Part shown: positions 6,644-13,809 of the stretch, in pieces | How positions within the stretch are numbered: position 1 is the stretch's first letter | How the letters are laid out: each line of letters opens with the position of its first letter | NCBI GenBank assembly: GCA_963654355.1 | Contig: CAVKBM010000036.1 | Location: 1 to 18,192 of the forward strand | Length of the DNA stretch: 18,192 bases | Origin: UBA1181 sp963654355 | Lineage (GTDB): Bacteria; Bacteroidota; Bacteroidia; Bacteroidales; Paludibacteraceae | Direction of reading: 5' to 3' | Position numbers and translations under genes: made by a program | Notes under the pieces: generated by a model | Database searches by the model: none | Told to the model about the DNA's origin: nothing | What the model saw: only the letters and a program-made list of their open reading frames with translations

Positions 6644-7492
6644 TTACTCTGTTCCGTCTCTGTCTTCTGCCAATCTAAAACCTATGATGCCAGACGAATA
6701 GTCAGCTTTCCCTTTGCTTCGACAAGAAACCCTGCAAAACTGTGCTGGAGCTTCATAATATCCTCCTCGACAAACTTTTTCCGTCCCTGTCTCTAGTCCC
6801 CCTGGATTAATCTGCTCTAACTCAACATCGTTCGAATAATGAGCATACCAATCAGAACACCATTCCCACACGTTTCCACTCATATCATAAAGTCCTAACT
6901 CGTTAGCCTTTCTCTTTCCACATGGATGAGGTCCGCCTTCCGCATTGTCTTTATACCATCCCAACATATACATATCCGTTCCACCACTGTATTTCATATT
7001 GTCAGTCATAGCACCGCCACGCGCAGCATATTCCCACTCAGCCTCCGTCGGAAGTCTGTAATTCGTACCCATAAACGAATTCACCTTTGATATGAATTTC
7101 TGCACATCCTGCCACGACACATTCGTGACTGGAGCATCGTCATTCGGATATGTGCTTGGATTCTTGCCCATCACTTCTCTCCACTGCCTTTGCGTCACAC
7201 AATACTTGCAAATAGCATAACTTCTCACAAACACAGAATGCGCTGGCTTCTCAGACTCCAAACAATCCCCCTCCTGTTCAGTCGTACAACCCATCGTAAA
7301 AGATCCTCCCTCTACAAACACCATTTTAAATCCTAAAATGGCTTTCTTCCTCGCTATCTGATCCGCTCTATAAGCCGACTCTCGTTGCGCCTTTGCCGCC
7401 GCTTCTGCCGCCGCTTTCTCTTCTTTCTTGCTCGCAGAATATGCAGACACAAAAGTCAACATCATTAATATCAAAAGTAAATATTGCCTCAT
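6644..7492 (-). CDS. Secreted SUMF1/FGE-like domain protein
   Basis: With the start at 7492 this is 282 residues: signal peptide MRQYLLLILMMLTFVSAYSA, an Ala/Lys/Glu-rich linker (21-50), then a SUMF1-type domain (55-275) with GGSFTMG, the VTNVSWQDV and RLPTEAEWEYAARGG core, MSGNVWEW, and the closing GFRLAED. An in-frame ATG at 7540 adds 16 residues; I prefer 7492 because it gives a normal short signal-peptide n-region and has AAAAGG just upstream, but the predicted promoter at 7559-7566 allows either. Formylglycine-generating enzymes use two copper-binding cysteines; by my manual alignment only one is kept (Cys253) and the other position is Ala, so sulfatase activation is doubtful. Nine cysteines, including C-x2-C at 95-98, are unusual. 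No sulfatase gene is nearby. Confidence 0.85.
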   Translation of the reverse strand: MRQYLLLILMMLTFVSAYSASKKEEKAAAEAAAKAQRESAYRADQIARKKAILGFKMVFVEGGSFTMGCTTEQEGDCLESEKPAHSVFVRSYAICKYCVTQRQWREVMGKNPSTYPNDDAPVTNVSWQDVQKFISKVNSFMGTNYRLPTEAEWEYAARGGAMTDNMKYSGGTDMYMLGWYKDNAEGGPHPCGKRKANELGLYDMSGNVWEWCSDWYAHYSNDVELEQINPGGLETGTEKVCRGGYYEAPAQFCRVSCRSKGKADYSSGIIGFRLAEDRDGTE

Positions 7493-7558
7493 ATACCTTT
7501 TATCTTTTATTTTTCTTAAACCTGATGACGTATTTTTCATCTTAGACGCTTCAATCTA

Positions 7559-7566
7559 CAAAATTA
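7559..7566 (-). promoter_or_regulatory. Predicted -7 box for the SUMF1-like gene
   Basis: Read on the minus strand the bases are TAATTTTG, an exact TAnnTTTG match. A TTTG at 7584-7587 (minus strand) lies 17 bp upstream, a little close for the usual -33 element. The predicted start near 7552 gives a leader of about 12 nt to the ATG at 7540 or 60 nt to that at 7492. Confidence 0.5.
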
Positions 7567-7603
7567 CGAATAAAAACATTTCTCAAATAGAAAATTTAAT
7601 CGT

Positions 7604-7611
7604 TACCTTTG
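7604..7611 (+). promoter_or_regulatory. Predicted -7 box for the tandem lipoprotein operon
   Basis: TACCTTTG is an exact TAnnTTTG match on the plus strand, about 45 bp upstream of the ATG at 7656. It is divergent from the SUMF1-like promoter, with only about 37 bp between the boxes. No -33 TTTG is seen. Confidence 0.5.
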
Positions 7612-7655
7612 TCAGAAGTAAACCGGATGATTAACTATAATTTGATGAATCAAGT

Positions 7656-9326
7656 ATGAGCAAAATGTTTCCTTCTGCAGTGGCCGCTGCCCTCCTGCTC
7701 TCTGCATGCGGTTCTAATTCCGACAAACGCACCGAAAACGAACCCTTCTCATTCATAGAAGACACTACACTCACTTCAATTGCCAACGACTGTCCTGTCA
7801 AGATTGACGACCACTCCCTTTTCGAGGTACAAGGCAATGTGAGAAAAGTACAAACTATCACCATTCTCACCGACGAGAATGGATACCCTGTCGATTTCGA
7901 CACCGCCTCCACCACTTTCTACAAAGATGGCTTGCTTGAAAGTGTCACACAACCTCAAACAGCAACGTTCGATAGAGAAGGCATCTCGCAGAACACACAG
8001 TTCGTACTAACTCGCAACCAAATTGACAAAATCAGTTCTTTCACATGGAAGACAATGGCCACTCCCAACACATACACTAAAGCGGGATACGAGTATTTTT
8101 ACAACAACGATGGACAGCTGATCAAAATGATCTCCCACGGAATCGACAGCCGCTCCGTTTACGAATATGTATATGACGGAAACAACCGTGTCACTCAAAT
8201 GGTGCTACATGGAGAAGGAGAAGGTTCCAAATGGGAAAGCCTCTACAATTACGAATATCTCGCAGCCGATGAACACGGAAATTGGCTACTTGCTATCGAG
8301 AAGGCATGTTACAAAACATACGTAATCGGAGATGACCCTCGCAACGTGAAAGCGACCTACACATTCAATCCTATTTACAGGAACATCGAGTATTTCGACT
8401 GCGATGCCCATAAGAGAAAAGATGCTAATACCACAAACATCACCAACGTTATCGCAGACATTCAAAAGAACCACAATAACACAACGGCTATTGACAAGCA
8501 TATCTCTCGTAACCTTTTAGACGCTCTTCGTTCAAAAGAGTCTTATGAGCAGAAAAAAGCCATTGCCAACAACGAATATGGCTACAAAGCAGCTTTAAAC
8601 ATCGCCGATTCAAACGAGAAAGTCCAAGTGAAGAGTGTCATTGAGTCCGCTTGCGGCGACCTCTACGCATTAGTTCACGCCAAATCTGATGACAATTTTG
8701 CTTATTTCGTCGTTCTCAAATTCAAAAAAGAAAACAACGAATGGAAAATTGACGACTTCTTCGATAATTTCTCTTCTTATTTTTCTCACAAAGACCTCTC
8801 TTTCAAATTTGGCATTCGCGACGGTAGTTTTCTTAAGGATGTTGCGGGAAACTTCGATGGTCAAGGTTGTTCTGACCATATCTGGGTGTACAACCCTAAA
8901 TTTGACGCAAACGACCCTAGTTCCTCTTGCTTCTACATCTACAGTGGCAACCCTAATGTCAAACTTTACAAGAGCAATCCAAATTGCCTCATCAGCAAGA
9001 GTGTATTCTTTGAATATATTAACACTATCAATGCAAGCAATCTTGGCGACTTAGATGATGACGGGAAAGAAGAACTTGGCATCCTTTACCATGGCGTAAA
9101 CGAACATATCAGCCACTATGCCGTTATGAAACTCAATGACAACGGCAACTGGGAATACCTTGTCGAACCAATCAACCTCTATGAAGAGGAACTTCGAGAA
9201 ACTGAAAAAATCGCTGAAAAAATATCTTGCAAACCTGGCGTCCTCAAGATTTTAACACACGAAAAGAAAGCAGACGGATCCATTGAAAAGATACTCAAAG
9301 AAGTTGATTTTATCAGAAACAAATAG
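7656..9326 (+). CDS. Lipoprotein with YD-like N-terminal part and FG-GAP-like C-terminal part
   Basis: A 556-residue predicted lipoprotein: short hydrophobic signal with lipobox L15-S-A-C18. Residues 50-245 contain tyrosine/aspartate-rich strand repeats (YEYFYNNDGQLIKM, YEYVYDGNNRVTQM, DEHGNW) reminiscent of RHS/YD repeats, ending in YRNIEYFD. Residues about 270-380 are a linker/second domain with WKIDDFF. The C-terminal part has two FG-GAP/VCBS-like loops, GNFDGQGCSD near 398 and GDLDDDGKEEL with Asp465, Asp467 and Asp469, likely calcium-binding. The N-terminal region is paralogous to the whole of the next gene. It should be attached to the outer membrane; no enzymatic motif is seen and the function is unknown. 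Confidence 0.8.
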   Translation: MSKMFPSAVAAALLLSACGSNSDKRTENEPFSFIEDTTLTSIANDCPVKIDDHSLFEVQGNVRKVQTITILTDENGYPVDFDTASTTFYKDGLLESVTQPQTATFDREGISQNTQFVLTRNQIDKISSFTWKTMATPNTYTKAGYEYFYNNDGQLIKMISHGIDSRSVYEYVYDGNNRVTQMVLHGEGEGSKWESLYNYEYLAADEHGNWLLAIEKACYKTYVIGDDPRNVKATYTFNPIYRNIEYFDCDAHKRKDANTTNITNVIADIQKNHNNTTAIDKHISRNLLDALRSKESYEQKKAIANNEYGYKAALNIADSNEKVQVKSVIESACGDLYALVHAKSDDNFAYFVVLKFKKENNEWKIDDFFDNFSSYFSHKDLSFKFGIRDGSFLKDVAGNFDGQGCSDHIWVYNPKFDANDPSSSCFYIYSGNPNVKLYKSNPNCLISKSVFFEYINTINASNLGDLDDDGKEELGILYHGVNEHISHYAVMKLNDNGNWEYLVEPINLYEEELRETEKIAEKISCKPGVLKILTHEKKADGSIEKILKEVDFIRNK

Positions 9327-9369
9327 AACTAAAATGTTTTTTACACATAAAATTTAAAACAACAAAAAA

Positions 9370-10047
9370 ATGACGAATCGCACAATTAAATTGTTTTTAT
9401 CAGCTATGGTTCTGCTTTCTGCATGCACGAACGGGACAAACAACAATGCAGAGTCTTCTCAAGCGGATTCTGCGACTGTTGAAGTGATTGATAACGCAGA
9501 CAAAGATGCGTCAATTTCCACCACACCTGAAAAAACCGAAGAAAATACAGACTACGCACTCTTCGATGTGAAAGGAAAGGTGAAAAAAATTGACTATTAC
9601 TTGGAGAATTCTGTCATCACCTTTGATGAAAATGGTAAAGTTACGAGTATAGACAATTTCAAAATCAATCCAGACGGTACCTCCTCCAACCCAGACTTTT
9701 GTATCACTCGCGATGAAAAGGGGCGTATCAATTCTCAAAATCTCAAGCTTCAAGAATTTGGTATCACTGTAAAAAGAGAGTATATCTACGATGACAACAA
9801 CAGACTTCTGATTGAGAATGTCAATGGATTGGAGAACAAGAGTTCGGAGAAAAGCGTCTACGGAGAAGATGGCTTCATCACGGACAAAATTATGTCTGGC
9901 TATGGTGAGGGGCAAGAATACAAAACGACGAAACACTTTAGTTATGTCGCTTTTGATGCCAAAGGTAACTGGACAACTGCCATGGTCTATCATTCCGACA
10001 CAAACGAAACCTTAGAGTCTTCCCGCACTATCGAATACTACGAATAA
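9370..10047 (+). CDS. Short paralogous YD-like lipoprotein
   Basis: A 225-residue predicted lipoprotein, lipobox L16-S-A-C19, followed by a Ser/Asp/Glu/Thr-rich low-complexity spacer (20-60). The rest aligns by eye with residues 50-245 of the preceding lipoprotein: YALFDVKGKVKKI against HSLFEVQGNVRKV, REYIYDDNNRLLIEN against YEYVYDGNNRVTQM, FDAKGNW against DEHGNW, and the closing RTIEYYE against RNIEYFD. It lacks the long C-terminal FG-GAP-like part. It lies 43 bp after its paralogue without a TAnnTTTG box, so both are probably one operon, closed by the terminator at 10068. Function unknown. Confidence 0.8.
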   Translation: MTNRTIKLFLSAMVLLSACTNGTNNNAESSQADSATVEVIDNADKDASISTTPEKTEENTDYALFDVKGKVKKIDYYLENSVITFDENGKVTSIDNFKINPDGTSSNPDFCITRDEKGRINSQNLKLQEFGITVKREYIYDDNNRLLIENVNGLENKSSEKSVYGEDGFITDKIMSGYGEGQEYKTTKHFSYVAFDAKGNWTTAMVYHSDTNETLESSRTIEYYE

Positions 10048-10067
10048 TTAAGACATATATCCAAAGG

Positions 10068-10104
10068 AAAGAGCCTTAGATTCATATTCTGAGGCTCTTT
10101 TATT
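10068..10104 (+). terminator. Rho-independent terminator of the lipoprotein operon
   Basis: The arms at 10068-10079 (AAAGAGCCTTAG) and 10089-10100 (CTGAGGCTCTTT) pair over 12 bp with one G-U pair around a 9-base loop, followed by TATTAT. It starts 20 bp after the stop of the short lipoprotein gene. Confidence 0.85.
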
Positions 10105-10122
10105 ATCAAGCCATAACCACAC

Positions 10123-10160
10123 AAAAAAGGCGGTGTGAAAGAATGCACACCGCCTTTTTT
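10123..10160. terminator. Strong, probably bidirectional terminator (ileS end)
   Basis: Perfect 15-bp arms at 10123-10137 and 10146-10160: GGCGGTGTG and CACACCGCC, flanked by A6 on the left and T6 on the right, with the loop AAAGAATG. On either strand this gives a GC-rich stem and a U-tract. It is 18 bp past the ileS stop (minus strand) and also backs up the lipoprotein terminator on the plus strand. Confidence 0.92.
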
Positions 10161-10178
10161 ATAACTTACTTTTACGAT

Positions 10179-13100
10179 TTAAGCCTTTGCTACAGCAATA
10201 TTCACCTTGAAATCGTCAAAATCAAGTTCAGTACCATTGGCTACCGTGTCAACAACATTGATGTTCACTGCCAACACTTGAGATGCAACATAATCTTTGA
10301 AATCATTAACCGCATCAACAATCTCTTTCTTATTCTCAATCTCAATATTGATCTTATCGGTAATCTCAAATCCGCTTGACTTTCGGATATTCTGCACCCG
10401 ATTCACCAACTCACGCGCAATACCCTCTCGTTTCAATTCTTCCGTAATGGTAACATCCAAGGCAATGGTAATACTTCCATTATTTGCCACCAACCAGCCT
10501 GGAATATCCTCCGAAAGTATCTCTACATCTCCTTTCTCAACAACAACCACATTGCCTTCTACCACAACCTCGTATTTCCCTTCTTTCTCCAATTTAGCAA
10601 TCTGATCTTGTTCAAGGCTCTGCAATTGAGCAGCAACCATCTTCATACTCTTGCCACACTTAGGACCAAGTTTCTTGAAGTCTGGTTTTATTCTCTTCAC
10701 CAAGATACCAGCTGAATCGTCAACAAAATTGATTTCCTTGACATTCACCTCACTCATAATCAAACTCTTCACTGCCTCAACGTTCTCCTGCTCATGTTCT
10801 GCCAAGATTGGCACCATAATCTGCTTGAGAGGCTGACGCACCTTGATGTTCTCTTTCTTACGCAAAGAAAGAGTCATTGACGAAATATCTTGCGCCAACT
10901 GCATACGCTCCTCCAACTGCTTATCTACCTTAGTAGCATCGTACATAGGAAAATCTGCCACATGGACAGACTCACTCTTGTCATTTCCTGTCGCACCATT
11001 CAAGTCTAGAAACAACTTGTCTGAATAGAACGGAGCAATAGGAGCCATCAATCTGGCGACTGTCTCCAAACAGGTGTACAAAGTCTGGTATGCAGCCAAC
11101 TTGCTTTCGCCATCACCACCCCAAAAACGTTTTCTGTTCAAACGAACATACCAATTGCTGAGGTTGTCGGTTACGAACGTAGAGATGGCACGTCCCGCTT
11201 TCGTTGGCTCGTAATCATTGTAGCATTCGTCAACTTCCTTAATCAAAGTATTCAACAATGAAATAATCCAACGGTCAATTTCAGGGCGTTTCTCAATAGG
11301 CACCTGTGGCTGACTATTGTCAAAATCATCTACATTGGCATACAATGCAAAGAATGAATAGGTGTTATATAACGTTCCAAAGAACTTACGCTTCACTTCC
11401 TCAATTCCTTCTGTGTCAAATTTCAAGTTATCCCAAGGACTCGCATTAGTGATCATATACCAACGCAATGGGTCTGAACCATATTTTTCAATGGCGCCAA
11501 ATGGGTCAACAGCATTGCCTAAACGCTTGGACATCTTGTTTCCATTCTTATCCAAGACCAATCCGTTTGAAATAACTGCCTTAAATGCAACACTATCCTT
11601 AATCATCGTAGAGATGGCGTGGAGCGTGAAGAACCATCCTCTAGTCTGGTCCACTCCTTCTGCGATGAAATCTGCTGGATAATATTCATTTTTATCAATC
11701 AAATCTTTATTCTCAAATGGGTAGTGCTGCTGTGCGAACGGCATCGCTCCAGAATCAAACCACACATCTATCAAGTCTGTCTCCCTCTTCATTGGCTTGC
11801 CACTCTCCGACACCAAAATCACGCTGTCGATATATGGTCTGTGCAAATCAATGTTCTTAGGATCATAGTTTTCCTTTGAATAATCGCCCACCTTGAAATT
11901 CTTCCAAGGATTCTCTTTCATGAAGCCCGCTTTGATAGACTTGTCAATCTCTGCGAATAACTCTTCTATTGAACCGATGCACTTCTCTTCCGTTCCTTCC
12001 TCGTTTCTCCAAATAGGCAACGGAGTACCCCAATAGCGAGAACGAGACAAATTCCAGTCATTCAGGTTCTCCAACCATTTGCCGAAACGACCAGATCCCG
12101 TTGCCTCTGGCTTCCAATTGATTGTCTTGTTGAGTTCAATCATTCTGTCTCTTGCCACAGTCGACTTAATAAACCAACTGTCCAAAGGATAGTAAAGCAC
12201 TGGCTTGTCTGTTCTCCAACAATGAGGATAGTTGTGGACGTGTTTCTCTATTTTAAATGCCTTCCCTGTCGTTTTCAACTCCATACAGATAGAGATGTCC
12301 AACGTCTCGTCTTTATCTGTCAGATTGGGATCGTATGCATTCTTGACATAACGTCCCTCGTATGCTTTGTATGAATCAACATTGATATGAGTCTTGACAT
12401 AATCGGGATCGAGGTCCGACAACAAATAGAATTTTCCCGTCAAATCGACCGTCGGACGAAGATTTCCATATTTGTCAACCAACTGCAAAGGAGGTATTCC
12501 CGCAGCCTTAGCCACCTTGGCATCATCCGCACCAAAAGTAGGCGCAATATGCACGATACCCGTACCATCTTCTGTCGTCACATAATCTCCGAGGATAACA
12601 CGAAATGCCTTGTCCGCATTCTCCGGCGTAATCCAATCCAATAGAGGCTCATATTTCATGCCCTCTAAGTCTGTTCCCTTATACTCGGCTATCACCTTGT
12701 ATGGAATCAACTTGTCTCCTGACTTATAATCCTCAAATGCGACCTCTGCCGCCTTTGGATTGAAATGAGCGTTCAACAACGCCTTCGCCACAACGTAGGT
12801 TGCTGGCTGTCCATTATACGGATTGAAAGACTGAACCGCAACGTACTCAATGTTCGGACCCACACACAATGCCGTGTTGGATGAAAGCGTCCAAGGAGTC
12901 GTCGTCCATGCCAAAAAATATGGAGTTCCGAATTGCGCCATTTCAGGTTTTGGATCCAACATCTTAACCTGTGCCACCACCGTCGTGTCTTTCACATCTC
13001 GGTAGCAACCAGGCTGATTCAACTCGTGCGAGCTCAAACCCGTACCCGCGGCTGGCGAATATGGCTGAATCGTATATCCCTTATACAGGTATCCTTTCTT

Positions 13101-13607
13101 GTAAAGTTCCTTCAAAAGGTACCAAAGAGTTTCTATATATTTATTGTCGTATGTAATGTACGGATTCTCCAAATCAACCCAGTACCCCATCTTGTGCGTG
13201 AGGTCTGTCCACTCTTTCGTGTACTTCATCACGTTCTTACGACAAGCATCGTTGTAGTCGTCTACTGAAATTTTCTTGCCAATATCTTCCTTCGTAATGC
13301 CAAGTTCCTTCTCTACTCCTAATTCTACAGGCAACCCGTGAGTGTCCCATCCAGCCTTACGCTTCACATGAAACCCCTTCATCGTTTTGTAACGACAAAA
13401 AATATCCTTGATTGAACGCGCCATCACATGATGAATACCGGGCATACCGTTTGCAGAAGGAGGACCCTCAAAAAAAACAAATGAAGGGGCTCCGTCGCGG
13501 ATACTTATACTTTTATGAAACAAATCCTTCTCATCCCATTGTTTCAAAACCTCCTTGTTTATCTCTGAGAGGTCAAATTTTGAATATTCAGCGAATTTCT
13601 TTGCCAT
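10179..13607 (-). CDS. ileS: Isoleucyl-tRNA synthetase, IleRS2 (eukaryotic-like) type with GIHH signature
   Basis: A full-length 1142-residue class I synthetase that charges tRNA-Ile with isoleucine in the cytoplasm. The catalytic signature normally HIGH reads Gly57-Ile58-His59-His60 (bases 13428-13439), in the context PPSANGMPGIHH. The KMSKS loop is K691MSKR. The editing domain is marked by W234TTTPWT and by GTGIVHIAPTFGADD; FIAEGVDQTRGWF and DVWFDSG are core class Ia segments. Length and motifs fit the eukaryotic-like IleRS2 group, naturally less sensitive to mupirocin. The start at 13607 gives the usual N-terminus (KFAEYSKFDLSEINKEVLKQW). It is monocistronic: promoter at 13664-13671, terminator at 10123-10160. 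Confidence 0.97.
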   Translation of the reverse strand: MAKKFAEYSKFDLSEINKEVLKQWDEKDLFHKSISIRDGAPSFVFFEGPPSANGMPGIHHVMARSIKDIFCRYKTMKGFHVKRKAGWDTHGLPVELGVEKELGITKEDIGKKISVDDYNDACRKNVMKYTKEWTDLTHKMGYWVDLENPYITYDNKYIETLWYLLKELYKKGYLYKGYTIQPYSPAAGTGLSSHELNQPGCYRDVKDTTVVAQVKMLDPKPEMAQFGTPYFLAWTTTPWTLSSNTALCVGPNIEYVAVQSFNPYNGQPATYVVAKALLNAHFNPKAAEVAFEDYKSGDKLIPYKVIAEYKGTDLEGMKYEPLLDWITPENADKAFRVILGDYVTTEDGTGIVHIAPTFGADDAKVAKAAGIPPLQLVDKYGNLRPTVDLTGKFYLLSDLDPDYVKTHINVDSYKAYEGRYVKNAYDPNLTDKDETLDISICMELKTTGKAFKIEKHVHNYPHCWRTDKPVLYYPLDSWFIKSTVARDRMIELNKTINWKPEATGSGRFGKWLENLNDWNLSRSRYWGTPLPIWRNEEGTEEKCIGSIEELFAEIDKSIKAGFMKENPWKNFKVGDYSKENYDPKNIDLHRPYIDSVILVSESGKPMKRETDLIDVWFDSGAMPFAQQHYPFENKDLIDKNEYYPADFIAEGVDQTRGWFFTLHAISTMIKDSVAFKAVISNGLVLDKNGNKMSKRLGNAVDPFGAIEKYGSDPLRWYMITNASPWDNLKFDTEGIEEVKRKFFGTLYNTYSFFALYANVDDFDNSQPQVPIEKRPEIDRWIISLLNTLIKEVDECYNDYEPTKAGRAISTFVTDNLSNWYVRLNRKRFWGGDGESKLAAYQTLYTCLETVARLMAPIAPFYSDKLFLDLNGATGNDKSESVHVADFPMYDATKVDKQLEERMQLAQDISSMTLSLRKKENIKVRQPLKQIMVPILAEHEQENVEAVKSLIMSEVNVKEINFVDDSAGILVKRIKPDFKKLGPKCGKSMKMVAAQLQSLEQDQIAKLEKEGKYEVVVEGNVVVVEKGDVEILSEDIPGWLVANNGSITIALDVTITEELKREGIARELVNRVQNIRKSSGFEITDKINIEIENKKEIVDAVNDFKDYVASQVLAVNINVVDTVANGTELDFDDFKVNIAVAKA

Positions 13608-13663
13608 ATCGCATTACTCGTACTTATTTATCAACTCTGAAAATAAAGGCTAAAAAACCATCG

Positions 13664-13671
13664 CAAATTTA
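13664..13671 (-). promoter_or_regulatory. Predicted -7 box for ileS
   Basis: On the minus strand the bases read TAAATTTG followed by CGA, an exact TAnnTTTG match. The implied leader is about 50 nt. I found no T-box-like specifier structure, which would not be expected in this phylum. Confidence 0.55.
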
Positions 13672-13688
13672 GTGATTTTTTGCTTAAT

Positions 13689-13707
13689 ATACACATACTT
13701 TGTGTAT
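13689..13707. repeat. Inverted repeat between ileS and the protease operon
   Basis: ATACACA at 13689-13695 and TGTGTAT at 13701-13707 are perfect 7-bp arms around TACTT. It lies upstream of both divergent promoter boxes, about 18 bp from the ileS box. It might be a regulator site; it is too short and lacks a T-tract, so it is not a terminator. Confidence 0.35.
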
Positions 13708-13772
13708 GTCTATTTCATATCACCTCTGACACATACGTTTTCCTTTCCTTTCTAAATCCATCTTTTCTTATT

Positions 13773-13780
13773 TACCTTTG
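13773..13780 (+). promoter_or_regulatory. Predicted -7 box for the protease-barrel operon
   Basis: TACCTTTG followed by CA is an exact TAnnTTTG match, 29 bp before the ATG at 13810, giving a leader of roughly 23 nt. It is identical to the octamer of the tandem lipoprotein operon at 7604. Confidence 0.55.
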
Positions 13781-13809
13781 CAAAAGTTTTTTTACAACCA
13801 ATATTTGAA

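Noticed and set aside
9511..9993. 160-codon frame on the minus strand inside the short lipoprotein gene
   Set aside because: Composition and position indicate a shadow of the plus-strand gene, which has a lipobox, paralogue and terminator.
10179..13607. Acquired mupirocin-resistance ileS (horizontally transferred mupA-like gene)
   Set aside because: The gene has the local promoter and terminator style, is monocistronic among housekeeping-type neighbours, and its motifs look normal for Bacteroidales IleRS2; nothing suggests recent transfer.
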